Part shown: in pieces, positions 49,830-58,150 of the stretch
How positions within the stretch are numbered: the first letter of the stretch is position 1
How the letters are laid out: the number at the start of each line of letters is the position of its first letter
Assembly: GCF_014646195.1 (NCBI RefSeq)
Contig: NZ_BMMZ01000005.1
Location: forward strand, 1-64,000
DNA from: Microlunatus endophyticus
Lineage (GTDB): Bacteria; Actinomycetota; Actinomycetes; Propionibacteriales; Propionibacteriaceae
Direction: 5' to 3'
DNA length: 64,000 bases
Made by a program: the position numbers and the translations under genes
Notes under the pieces: generated by a model
What the model saw: only the letters and a program-made list of their open reading frames with translations
The model's database searches: none
Told to the model about the DNA's origin: nothing

Positions 49830-51028
49830 TCCCGATCAGCAGCACCGCCCGGTCGATGACCTCCAGCGCCATCCGGGAGATCCTCAAGATCACCCAGCGG
49901 CCCGAGGTGATCTCCTTCGCCGGCGGGCTGCCTGCGCCGGAGCTGTTCCCGATCGAGGAGATCAAGAATGCCGCCGACCGGGTGCTGACCGATCATGGTC
50001 CCGCGGCACTGCAGTATTCGACCACCGAAGGTCACCTTCCGCTGCGGAACTGGATCGCCGAACGCAGCAGGATCTCGCCGGACATGGTGCAGATCACCAG
50101 CGGCAGCCAGCAAGGACTCGATCTTCTCGGTCGGGTGCTGATCGATCCGGGTGACGTGGTGCTGGTCGAGTCACCGACCTACCTGGGCGCCCTGCAGGCA
50201 TTCGCGCCGTACGCTCCCCGGTTCGTCGAGGTCGCCACGGACGACGACGGGATCGTCCCCGAGGCTCTGGATGATCAACTCGCCGGACTGGACGCCAAGC
50301 TGCTCTACACGATCCCGACCTTCCAGAATCCCACCGGCCGTACGCTTCCGCTCGCCCGCCGCGAGGCGCTACTGGAGATCACCCGGCGCCGCGGCGTCAC
50401 GATCATCGAGGACGGTCCCTACAACGAGCTGCGCTTCCGCGGCGGCGAGGTCGAGACGATCTTCGAGCTGGCACGCCGGGACAGCAGTCCCGACGAGCTC
50501 AACGTGATCATGCTCGGCACCTTCTCCAAGGTGCTCGCTCCAGGACTGCGGGATGCCTGGGTGCAGGGCCCACGGCATGTGATCGACAAACTCGTTCAGG
50601 CCAAACAGGCTGCGGACCTGCACTCCCCGACGCTGAACCAGATGATCATCACCGAGCTGCTGGACGACGTGCTGACCAACCAGATCAAGATCATCCGGGA
50701 GGCGTACGGACAGCGCGCCGCGATCATGATCGACGCGGTCGCCCGCAAGCTGCCGGAGGGTGTGACCTGTACCAACCCGGAGGGCGGGATGTTCTGCTGG
50801 GTGACGCTGCCGGACGAGACGATCGACACCGAGCCGATGCTGGCTGAGGCGGTCGACCGCAACGTCGCGTACGTCCCCGGACGGCCGTTCTACGCAACCG
50901 GTGCGCGCAGCAACACGCTACGGCTCAGCTACGTGACCTCGACCGAGGAGCAGATCCGGACCGGGATCGACGCGCTCGGTGCGGTGATCGCCGATCGGCT
51001 CAGCCGCGGCGTTCCCGCTCGGCTCTGA
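49826..51028 (+). CDS. PLP-dependent aminotransferase (class I/II, LysN-like)
   Basis: This 400-residue aminotransferase resembles the 2-aminoadipate aminotransferase/LysN and MocR-C-terminal group. The PLP Lys is at about residue 235 in LGTFSKVLAPGLRDAWV. Other family segments are VISFAGGLPAPELFPIEEI, QYSTTEGHLPLRNWIA, ITSGSQQGLDLLGRVLIDPG and YTIPTFQNPTGRTL. The RDAWV after the Lys replaces the usual RxGW. The 3' end overlaps the convergent membrane-protein gene by 29 bp. The amino-acid substrate is not predictable. Confidence 0.9.
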   Translation: MIPISSTARSMTSSAIREILKITQRPEVISFAGGLPAPELFPIEEIKNAADRVLTDHGPAALQYSTTEGHLPLRNWIAERSRISPDMVQITSGSQQGLDLLGRVLIDPGDVVLVESPTYLGALQAFAPYAPRFVEVATDDDGIVPEALDDQLAGLDAKLLYTIPTFQNPTGRTLPLARREALLEITRRRGVTIIEDGPYNELRFRGGEVETIFELARRDSSPDELNVIMLGTFSKVLAPGLRDAWVQGPRHVIDKLVQAKQAADLHSPTLNQMIITELLDDVLTNQIKIIREAYGQRAAIMIDAVARKLPEGVTCTNPEGGMFCWVTLPDETIDTEPMLAEAVDRNVAYVPGRPFYATGARSNTLRLSYVTSTEEQIRTGIDALGAVIADRLSRGVPARL

Positions 51029-52607
51029 GCTGCTTCTGCTGCTCCTCGGCCTGGGACTTCATCGACTCCCAGTCCAGGCTCAGCAGCACGATCGCGACGA
51101 TCGCCGCGATCACCAGCGAGATCACCGGGGACAGGCCGAGCAACAACGGCGCGGTGATCAGCAGCGCCATGTCGAAGCCGCGGATCAGGCCGATGATCAG
51201 GCCGGGCGGGATGGCACCGAACTGGCTCGCGACGGCCGGACCGCCGAAATTCGGCGGCTTGCCGGTGGTCCAGCGGACCGCTCCCAGAAAGCCCGCGGCG
51301 CCGGTGACGACGGCCATCAGGACCGCGGTGCCGAAGGGATGGTGCTCGCCCTCGAAGCCGAGGAATGCCGGCACCACCGCGATCGCCCAGAGCAGCGCGA
51401 CGACCGCCGGGACGGCGACCACCGCACGCTTGATCGCCTTGGTCGAGAACGGCATGGACCGGGCCAGTCCGCCGGTCCGGGTCAGCACCCGCAGACCGTT
51501 CAGCATCGGCACCATCGCACCGAAGAGCACCAGCGCGGCGAAGATCGGCATCACGCTGCCCATCCCGAGCGCGTCGACGGCGTACGGGACGACCAGGCTG
51601 AGGGCCACCCACAGCAGCGGCTGCGGGCTGCGGGCCAATCGCTGGGCCTCGCGCCAGATCAACGGGGTCAGGCCGATCCCCCGGCCGGGCTTGGAGCGTA
51701 CGTGGCCGATCTCCATTGCCCGGCGGTCGACGACGATGTCGCGGATCAGGCCGAAGTCCAATGCGAAGAAGGCGCCGGAGATGCCGCTGACCAGCGCACC
51801 GCCGGACAGCAGCCGGGTGCGGCGGATCTGGTTCAGCCGGCCGAGCGCAAGGACCGCCGACAGCACCAGCACGATCGCCGAGGCCGCGATCAGCGCGAAA
51901 CCGATCTGGGTGCCGCGGGTGACGTCGATGGTCAGCGCCAGCCAGCCGGCCGCGACCGCGATCACAGCCAGCAGCGCGACCAGACCGACCAAGCCGAAGA
52001 GATAGCTGACCAGCCGGGTCGGCAGATGCCGCTCGGCACCCTGCTCGGCGGCGGCGAAGGCGATCGAGGCGGACGCGGCCAGGCCCGTACCGATGCCCCA
52101 GACGATGATCTCGTCCAGCGGCGAGCCGGTCAGTGCCGAGATCAGCCCGCCGGCCAGCATGCCGATCACCAGTCCGGCGATCGTGATGCCCAGCAGCCGC
52201 GGCCAGAGCAGCCGGCTGCGTTGCACCGGCGCGTCCAACAGCCAGAAGCCCTCGGCCGCGGATGCGAGCACCGGGCCGAAGAGCCGGCTGAGGACCAGCG
52301 CGGCGGCGACGCACAGGGCGAAGGTCGCCCAGGGCAGCAACTCGCGCGCCGACGTACACGCCTGGCTGCTGCATTCGGAGACCACGCCCTGGGCCTGGAC
52401 GACGACGTTGACGATCATGGCGCCGACCAGCAGGAAGCCGAAGACGGCGATGTAACCGTCGGACAGTGCTTGACCGAGCGACCGGGTAGCCCGTCCGGTC
52501 CGCCAGTCCTTGATCATCAGCTTCAGCTCTTTGGCTGTTGCCGGATCCTCCGCGATCAGGGGGGCGCGCTGCCCGTTCTCGGCGAGCGGGAAGTCTGCGG
52601 TACTCAT
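51000..52607 (-). CDS. Polytopic membrane protein, ABC-transporter partner (DUF6297-like)
   Basis: This 535-residue protein has about a dozen hydrophobic helices and a soluble N-terminal stretch (ATAKELKLMIKDWRTGRATR), ending in a charged tail (SMKSQAEEQQKQLRAERERR). No ABC-2 signature is obvious, but it lies 7 nt after an ABC ATPase gene on the same strand, so it is probably the membrane part of that transporter. Length and layout fit an actinobacterial family remembered as DUF6297; the match is from memory. Substrate and direction of transport are unknown. Confidence 0.75.
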   Translation of the reverse strand: MSTADFPLAENGQRAPLIAEDPATAKELKLMIKDWRTGRATRSLGQALSDGYIAVFGFLLVGAMIVNVVVQAQGVVSECSSQACTSARELLPWATFALCVAAALVLSRLFGPVLASAAEGFWLLDAPVQRSRLLWPRLLGITIAGLVIGMLAGGLISALTGSPLDEIIVWGIGTGLAASASIAFAAAEQGAERHLPTRLVSYLFGLVGLVALLAVIAVAAGWLALTIDVTRGTQIGFALIAASAIVLVLSAVLALGRLNQIRRTRLLSGGALVSGISGAFFALDFGLIRDIVVDRRAMEIGHVRSKPGRGIGLTPLIWREAQRLARSPQPLLWVALSLVVPYAVDALGMGSVMPIFAALVLFGAMVPMLNGLRVLTRTGGLARSMPFSTKAIKRAVVAVPAVVALLWAIAVVPAFLGFEGEHHPFGTAVLMAVVTGAAGFLGAVRWTTGKPPNFGGPAVASQFGAIPPGLIIGLIRGFDMALLITAPLLLGLSPVISLVIAAIVAIVLLSLDWESMKSQAEEQQKQLRAERERRG

Positions 52608-52614
52608 CGGTCAC

Positions 52615-53481
52615 TCACCGGTTGCGCCGCTGGTTGGCCGTCGACCGCTGGTTGGGCGTCTTGGGCTTGCGGCCCTGGCTGGGCCGCGGCTTCTTGGCCG
52701 GCTGCTTCTGGGTCGTCTTCTGGGCGGGCTGCTGGCCGCCGGGCTCGGCGGTGGTCGGGGTCCCCGCCACCACGTCCTCGGGCGTCAGGCTCGGCTCGGC
52801 CAGGCTCTCGTCACGTGTCGGGGCCAGCGGCTCCCCGGCGCGAGCGGCTCCCAGGTGCAGGATCCGGGTCGCGACGGTGTTGACCAGGGACGGCTCGTGA
52901 CTGGCGAACACGATCGCCAGACCGTTCTCCCGCTCTTCCTTGAGCCGGCCGGACAGCCAAGCGATGCCCTCGGTGTCCAGGCGCTGTTCCGGTTCGTCCA
53001 GGATCAGCAGTTTGCGGGGACGTACGAACGCGGTCGCCAGGGCGAGCCTGCGCCGCTGGCCTGAGGACAGCGTGCCCGGCAGCTGGCCGGACTGCGGGAT
53101 CAACTGCACCTCGTGCAGGATCTCGTCGACCACCGGCTCCGGATCGCTCAGCCCATGGGCGCGGGCCAGCAGGTCGAGATGCTCGACCACACTCAGATCG
53201 GGGAAGAAGTCCAGGTCGTCGATGACCGTGGCCATATCGCGGCGGATCTCGACCGCGGACTCGGTCAGCTTGGTGCCGTTGACCTCGATGGTGCCGTCGT
53301 CGGGCTTGTCGGCGCCCACCAGGCAGCGCAGCAAGGTGGACTTGCCGGCGCCGTTGCGTCCGGTGAGCGCGACCGCCTCGCCCTCGCGCACCTCGAGATT
53401 GAACTTGTCCAGAATGGTCACCGGGCCGAAGGCGCGCCGCAGCCCGGACACCTTCAACACCACTGAACCGCGTTTTGCCAT
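52615..53481 (-). CDS. ABC transporter ATP-binding protein with basic tail
   Basis: This 288-residue ATPase has Walker A GRNGAGKST (about residues 37-45), signature LSSGQRRRLALA, Walker B KLLILDEPEQRLD and the switch VFASHEPSL. The domain ends near residue 215. A tail of about 70 residues follows, finishing in a very basic Gln/Lys/Pro-rich segment (QPAQKTTQKQPAKKPRPSQG onward). The partner membrane gene follows. The start is ambiguous between two ATGs 9 bases apart; the conserved fold begins just after. It is an exporter-like class rather than a binding-protein-dependent importer. Confidence 0.88.
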   Translation of the reverse strand: MAKRGSVVLKVSGLRRAFGPVTILDKFNLEVREGEAVALTGRNGAGKSTLLRCLVGADKPDDGTIEVNGTKLTESAVEIRRDMATVIDDLDFFPDLSVVEHLDLLARAHGLSDPEPVVDEILHEVQLIPQSGQLPGTLSSGQRRRLALATAFVRPRKLLILDEPEQRLDTEGIAWLSGRLKEERENGLAIVFASHEPSLVNTVATRILHLGAARAGEPLAPTRDESLAEPSLTPEDVVAGTPTTAEPGGQQPAQKTTQKQPAKKPRPSQGRKPKTPNQRSTANQRRNR

Positions 53482-53568
53482 ATAGAGCATTGTGCCCCAC
53501 CCGACACACTCGCCCCGAATGCGCGGCGGAACGCAGGTTGTCGGCGCCGGGTGGCACCCTTGGCTGTC

Positions 53569-55362
53569 ATGACGACGGCTGCCAGGACCAGGGATGCGGG
53601 GAAGTACACGGATCCGACCGGGGACACCGCCGGTGATCGATCCGCTTCCTTCGTGCTCGGCGCCTACGCGGCCCGCAGTTGCGCGGTCAAGACCCAGAAC
53701 GCTTTCGACGCGACCATCCCGCTGCAGGCCCGGGAGGTCGACGACCGGCTGGCAGAGCTCTTCGAGGGCGGCGAGCAGTTCGAGGAGGAAGTGCTCGCCC
53801 AGCTGATCGCTGCGTACGGTTCCCGGGGCCAGGTGATCGATCTGCGGCTGGCCGACGAGTTGCCGGCCCACATCCAGTCCGGTGCGCTCGCCGAGGCCGT
53901 GGCCTCCGGCGCCGGCCTGATCGTCGGCGGCCTGCTGCCCCGGGACCCCGTCCGGCATCGGTCCGGCCGGCCCGACGTGCTGGTCCGCGGCGAGGATCGG
54001 GCCGACGGCAGCCCCGGCTATCACGTCGTCGACATCAAGCACCACAAGATCCACGAGCGCAAGAGACCGACGACCGCCCCGCGGCCAAACAGTTCGGTGC
54101 TGGTGAGCAGCTTTGAGGCACCGGCGCCCGACTTCGCCGACGAAGTCGCCGGCTACGGCTTCCGGCTGACCTCCCGGGAGGCGGATCTGCTGCAACTCGC
54201 GCACTATCAGCGGATGCTCGGCGATCTGGGTTGGGATGCGCCCGGCCGGCCGCTGGCCGGCCTGATCGGCACCGACGACTGGGCTCGGGAAGCGATGGTC
54301 ACCTGGATGGACCTGGCCGAGCCGCTGTTGCGAACCTTCTCCCGTAGTGACGATTCGGGCTGGACGGCGCGCAGCGCCCTGGAGCGGTACGACCACGAGC
54401 ACGCCTTCCGGGTCGACGTCGCCAGGATCGCTGCCCGGCAGACCGGCCGGCCCGACGACCCGCCACTGCTGGTCCAGCCGATCGTGGTGGCGGAGTGCTC
54501 CGGCTGCCAGTGGTGGGACTACTGCCGCTCGAAACTGCCCGACGACGACGTCAGCCTGCGGATCGGCAAGGGCTCGCTCGACGTCCGCGAGATTGCCACC
54601 CTGCGGGCGCATGGCATCTCCACCGTCGATCAGCTGGCCGGCGTCGATCTGGACGAGTTGTTCGGCTGGTATCTGCCGGAGGTCACCCATCGGGCCGGCG
54701 CCGAGGAGCGGCTGCGGCAGGCCGCCCGCCGCGCCCGGTTGATCACCGCCGGGGTGGAGTACGAGCGGATCACCAGCGGTCCGATCGAGGTGCCAGGCGC
54801 CGAGCTGGAGATCGACTTCGACATCGAGACCACCGTCGAGGGGACGATCTATCTGTGGGGCTTCCGCGACTCCAGTGACGGGGTCTACCACCCGTTCGCC
54901 GATTTCACCGAGGTCGATGCCGAGGACGAGCACCGGCTGGCGGTCCGGGCCCTGACCTGGTTGCGAGAGCAGGCCGAGCAGACCGGCAGCGTACGCGTCT
55001 ACCACTACAGCGGTTTCGAGACCGCCGCGCTGCGACGGCTGGCCGAGGCTCATCCGGCGGAGCCGATCTTCAGCTGGGCGCTGGACTTCGCGGCCGAGCA
55101 CTTCTGCGATCTGCTGACCCTGGTCAGGCAGAACTACTTCGGCGTGCACGGCATCGGGCTCAAGCCGGTGGCCACGGCCGGCGCGGGTTTCGCCTGGCGC
55201 GACGACGACGCCGGTGGCTTGAACTCGACGCGCTGGTTCACCGACGCGGTGCACGCCGAGTCGGCGGAGCTGCGCGAGCTGGCCCGAGTGCGGGTGCTCA
55301 ACTACAACGAGGACGACGTGATCGCCACGGCCCGGGTCAGAGCGTGGCTGCGAGCGAGTTGA
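53569..55362 (+). CDS. TM0106 family RecB-like nuclease
   Basis: This 597-residue putative nuclease has an N-terminal PD-(D/E)XK-type part in which GRPDVLVRGED and HVVDIKHHK supply Asp and the Lys-containing motif. A Cys cluster, CSGCQWWDYC, plus a Cys in the early SCAVKTQNAFDATI may bind a 4Fe-4S cluster as in AddB/Cas4-like enzymes. The C-terminal half is a DEDD/RNase H-like exonuclease domain (LEIDFDIETTVEGTIYLWGF; later RVLNYNEDDVIATARV). Its cellular role is unknown; DNA repair or RNA processing are possibilities. Its end overlaps convergent menD by 26 bp. Confidence 0.88.
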   Translation: MTTAARTRDAGKYTDPTGDTAGDRSASFVLGAYAARSCAVKTQNAFDATIPLQAREVDDRLAELFEGGEQFEEEVLAQLIAAYGSRGQVIDLRLADELPAHIQSGALAEAVASGAGLIVGGLLPRDPVRHRSGRPDVLVRGEDRADGSPGYHVVDIKHHKIHERKRPTTAPRPNSSVLVSSFEAPAPDFADEVAGYGFRLTSREADLLQLAHYQRMLGDLGWDAPGRPLAGLIGTDDWAREAMVTWMDLAEPLLRTFSRSDDSGWTARSALERYDHEHAFRVDVARIAARQTGRPDDPPLLVQPIVVAECSGCQWWDYCRSKLPDDDVSLRIGKGSLDVREIATLRAHGISTVDQLAGVDLDELFGWYLPEVTHRAGAEERLRQAARRARLITAGVEYERITSGPIEVPGAELEIDFDIETTVEGTIYLWGFRDSSDGVYHPFADFTEVDAEDEHRLAVRALTWLREQAEQTGSVRVYHYSGFETAALRRLAEAHPAEPIFSWALDFAAEHFCDLLTLVRQNYFGVHGIGLKPVATAGAGFAWRDDDAGGLNSTRWFTDAVHAESAELRELARVRVLNYNEDDVIATARVRAWLRAS

Positions 55363-56995
55363 GCCGCTCGTCCAACGTCCGGCGGTGATCGCGGTCGACG
55401 CGTACGTCGATGATCTCCAGTCCGTGTGGCGGGAGCCGGAGGTGCTCGCGAAGATCGTCGAGTCTGGTGATCTTGAGGTAGTCGACGCCTGAAGCTGCTG
55501 CGATCCCCGCCAGATCGGTCCCATGCGGTGTGCCGAAGAGTCGCTCGAAAGCGCTCATCTGGGCCGGATGACCTTGTTCCAGGGTGGCGAAGATGCTGCC
55601 GCCGTTGTCGTCGGCGACGATGAAGCGCACCCGCGGCCGCGGTTCGGCCGGACCGATGATCAAGCCGTTCGAATCGTGCAGGAAGGTCAGATCGCCCAGC
55701 AGAGCGTGCGCCGGCTGGTCGGCGGCCAGCGCCAGGCCGATCGCCGTCGACACCGAGCCGTCGATCCCCGCCAGGCCGCGGTTGGCGTAGGTCACGGGCG
55801 GCGTTGCGGACCGGCCGGCCAGGTCAAGATCACGAATCGGGTTGGACGATCCGACGAAAAGCAGGTCCTCGGCCCCGAGCGATTGCCAGACCAGCTCGGC
55901 CAGCGCCGGCCCGGTGATCATGGGCGCGTCGGTGGCCGGATCGGCGATCGTCCGGGTGATCAGGGGCCGCAGTGCCCGGTCCGCCTGCTGCCATCGGGCC
56001 AGCCATTCGTCGGGTCCGTCACTTTCGGCGGACCCGGGAGACAGCTCGAAAGCCGCAATCACCCGGTCGGCGTTCATGGCCGGATCGCTCCACTCCGGAG
56101 CCGCATCCACGATGATCAACTCGATGTCCTGGCGTTGCAGCAGTCGCGTCACCGGACGGGACAACGTGGTGTGCCCGACGACGATCACCCGTTCGATGTC
56201 GTCGACCAGTGACGACTGCAACAGCAGCCGATAGCTGCTGATCGCGGTGCCGCCGCCGCGGGCGTTGCTGGACGGCTCGGCGAGCAGCGGGATGCCGGCC
56301 CGTTCGGCGATGGCGGCGATCTCCGCACCATCCTCGGGCGGCAGATCACCGGCGACCACCACGGTCTGCGGGCCGACCGGCAACCGGGTGACGGGAGGCC
56401 GCCCGGTGCTCGGCGTGACCTCGCGGTAGTCCTCCTCGATGGCATCGACCGGCTCGGGCACCAAGGGCTCGGAGAAGCCGATGTTGACGTGCACCGGTCC
56501 GCCGATCATGCTCCGCAGACCGGAGGCGGCGACCAGGGCACGGTTGAGCTGGAAGCGCCAGGCCCGCGGGGCAAGATCATTACTGGACAGCTGCACCTCG
56601 GCCCGGACGTGCCCGGCGAAGAGTCCGGACTGCCGGGTCGTCTGGTTGGCACCGGTGTTGACCACCGACAGCGGCCGGTCGGCGGTGATCGCGATCAACG
56701 GCACCCGAGAGTGCCAGGCCTCCATCACCGCAGGGTGCAGGTTGCCGGCGGCGGTGCCGGACGTGGTGATCACCGGCACCGGCGTCGCGGATCCTTTCGC
56801 CAGCCCGAGTGCGGTGAAGGCGGCACTGCGCTCGTCGATCCGGATGTGCAGCCGTAACAAGCCGATCTTGTCGGCCTCGAAGAGTTCGTACGCCAGCGGT
56901 GCATTCCGCGATCCGGGTGCCAGCACCACGTCTCGGACGCCGTAGCTGATCAACTCCTCGACCACGACCCGGGCGCAGGCCGTCGACCCGGTCAC
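55337..56995 (-). CDS. menD: 2-succinyl-5-enolpyruvyl-6-hydroxy-3-cyclohexene-1-carboxylate synthase
   Basis: This 552-residue thiamine-diphosphate enzyme joins 2-oxoglutarate to isochorismate, the second step of menaquinone synthesis. Hallmarks are ELISYGVRDVVLAPGSRNAP, RIDERSAAFTALGLAKGS with the catalytic Glu, TTSGTAAGNLHPAVMEAWHS, and the C-terminal ThDP site LLGDLTFLHDSNGL with DDNGGSIF (GDL...NGG pattern). It starts with GTG overlapping the menC stop (GTGA). Confidence 0.96.
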   Translation of the reverse strand: MTGSTACARVVVEELISYGVRDVVLAPGSRNAPLAYELFEADKIGLLRLHIRIDERSAAFTALGLAKGSATPVPVITTSGTAAGNLHPAVMEAWHSRVPLIAITADRPLSVVNTGANQTTRQSGLFAGHVRAEVQLSSNDLAPRAWRFQLNRALVAASGLRSMIGGPVHVNIGFSEPLVPEPVDAIEEDYREVTPSTGRPPVTRLPVGPQTVVVAGDLPPEDGAEIAAIAERAGIPLLAEPSSNARGGGTAISSYRLLLQSSLVDDIERVIVVGHTTLSRPVTRLLQRQDIELIIVDAAPEWSDPAMNADRVIAAFELSPGSAESDGPDEWLARWQQADRALRPLITRTIADPATDAPMITGPALAELVWQSLGAEDLLFVGSSNPIRDLDLAGRSATPPVTYANRGLAGIDGSVSTAIGLALAADQPAHALLGDLTFLHDSNGLIIGPAEPRPRVRFIVADDNGGSIFATLEQGHPAQMSAFERLFGTPHGTDLAGIAAASGVDYLKITRLDDLREHLRLPPHGLEIIDVRVDRDHRRTLDERLNSLAATL

Positions 56996-58014
56996 CGCGC
57001 CACGCCCTGGACGGTCGTCCCAAGATCATCGACCAGCAGATCATCAAGCTCCAACTCGGCCAGCTCCAGGGTCTCGGCGAGCCGGGCCGCCCAGCCGTCG
57101 GCCAGCTCGTCGGACGCCCTGCACCTGCCGACGGCGCCGGCATCGATCTCGAGGTCACCGACCGGCAGCGTCCCGTCCACCGCGACCAGCGGCGCCCGGG
57201 CAAGATCATCGGCCAGCAGCCGAATGGTGTTCAGCCCGCAGGCGTACGGCAGCTCGGGCAACGCGGCCGCGAGAGCGATCCCGGCCCGGATCCCGATGCT
57301 GGTCTCCACGGCACTGGACACGACGACCGGCAGCCCGATCCGCTCGGCGATCTCCAGGCAGGCCCGCACCCCGCCCAGCGGCTGCACCTTGAGCACGGCT
57401 ATGTCGGCGGCCTCGAGCTCGGCGACCCGGTAGGGATCTTCGACGCGCCGGATCGACTCGTCGGCGGCGATCGGGACCGCGACTCCGCCGGCCCACAGCC
57501 GACGCCGCAGCCTGGCCAGGTCCTCGACCGCGGCACACGGCTGTTCGGCGTATTCGAGATCGAACGCGCTCAGGTCGGTCAATGCCGCGTACGCCTCCTC
57601 GATGTCCCAGGCGCCGTTGGCATCGACCCGGATCCGGCCCAGCGGTCCGAGCGCATCCCGGACGGCCGCGACCCGCGCCAGATCCTCGCCGGCACTCTGC
57701 CCCGGTTCGGCGACCTTGATCTTGGCCGTCGTACAGCCGGAATCGGTCGCCATCCGGAATGCGACCTCCGGGCCGACCACCGGGATCGTGCAATTGACCG
57801 GCACCCGGTCACGGACCGGATCCGGAAAGTCCTGGGTTGCTTGCTCCCGGGCGGCTCTCAGCCAGGGCACGATCTGGGCCGGGGTGTAGTCCTCGAACGG
57901 GCTCCATTCGGCCCAGCCGGCCGGTCCTCGCCAGACCATTCCGCGGCGTTCGGTGATTCCGCGGAACCGGGTGCGCATGCCGATCGCGTAGGTGGTGATG
58001 GCGAGCCCGGGCAC
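56992..58014 (-). CDS. menC: o-Succinylbenzoate synthase
   Basis: This 340-residue enolase-superfamily enzyme dehydrates SHCHC to o-succinylbenzoate. The lysine pair is in AKIKVAEPG, and metal ligands are in RVDANGAWD, EYAEQPC and AADESI. A further KVQPLGGV supplies the second catalytic Lys. The start is the GTG of VPGLAITTYAIG, 7 nt after TAGACT, rather than the longer open frame, which runs into the divergent menE region. It is the first gene of a menC-menD unit. Confidence 0.93.
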   Translation of the reverse strand: MPGLAITTYAIGMRTRFRGITERRGMVWRGPAGWAEWSPFEDYTPAQIVPWLRAAREQATQDFPDPVRDRVPVNCTIPVVGPEVAFRMATDSGCTTAKIKVAEPGQSAGEDLARVAAVRDALGPLGRIRVDANGAWDIEEAYAALTDLSAFDLEYAEQPCAAVEDLARLRRRLWAGGVAVPIAADESIRRVEDPYRVAELEAADIAVLKVQPLGGVRACLEIAERIGLPVVVSSAVETSIGIRAGIALAAALPELPYACGLNTIRLLADDLARAPLVAVDGTLPVGDLEIDAGAVGRCRASDELADGWAARLAETLELAELELDDLLVDDLGTTVQGVAR

Positions 58015-58021
58015 GGGCCCC

Positions 58022-58027
58022 AGTCTA
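58022..58027 (-). promoter_or_regulatory. -10 box of menC (leaderless)
   Basis: TAGACT on the minus strand ends 7 nt before the menC GTG and supports that start. No ribosome-binding sequence is present in the 7 nt. Confidence 0.5.
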
Positions 58028-58112
58028 GGGAGTGCCCAGTCCAGGAGTACGCCGCTGCCACAGGCCGGCTTTCGCCCCGGCCGGGACCGCGGGGCAGACT
58101 GTTGCAGTGAGT

Positions 58113-58149
58113 GTGAGTGGGCATGTGAGTGGGCATGGTGAGCAGGCAT
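58113..58149. repeat. 12-bp tandem repeats before menE
   Basis: GTGAGTGGGCAT occurs twice in tandem (58113-58124 and 58125-58136), then a degenerate third copy GTGAGCAGGCAT (58138-58149). Directly after it, menE starts with GTGAGC, which looks like the beginning of another unit. Each copy offers a GTG that could act as an alternative start. Confidence 0.7.
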
Positions 58150-58150
58150 C

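Noticed and set aside
53482..55524. Continuation of the ABC ATPase frame far upstream, giving a 969-residue protein
   Set aside because: The added part is antisense to a well-supported nuclease gene and has no family similarity; the ATPase fold starts near 53481.
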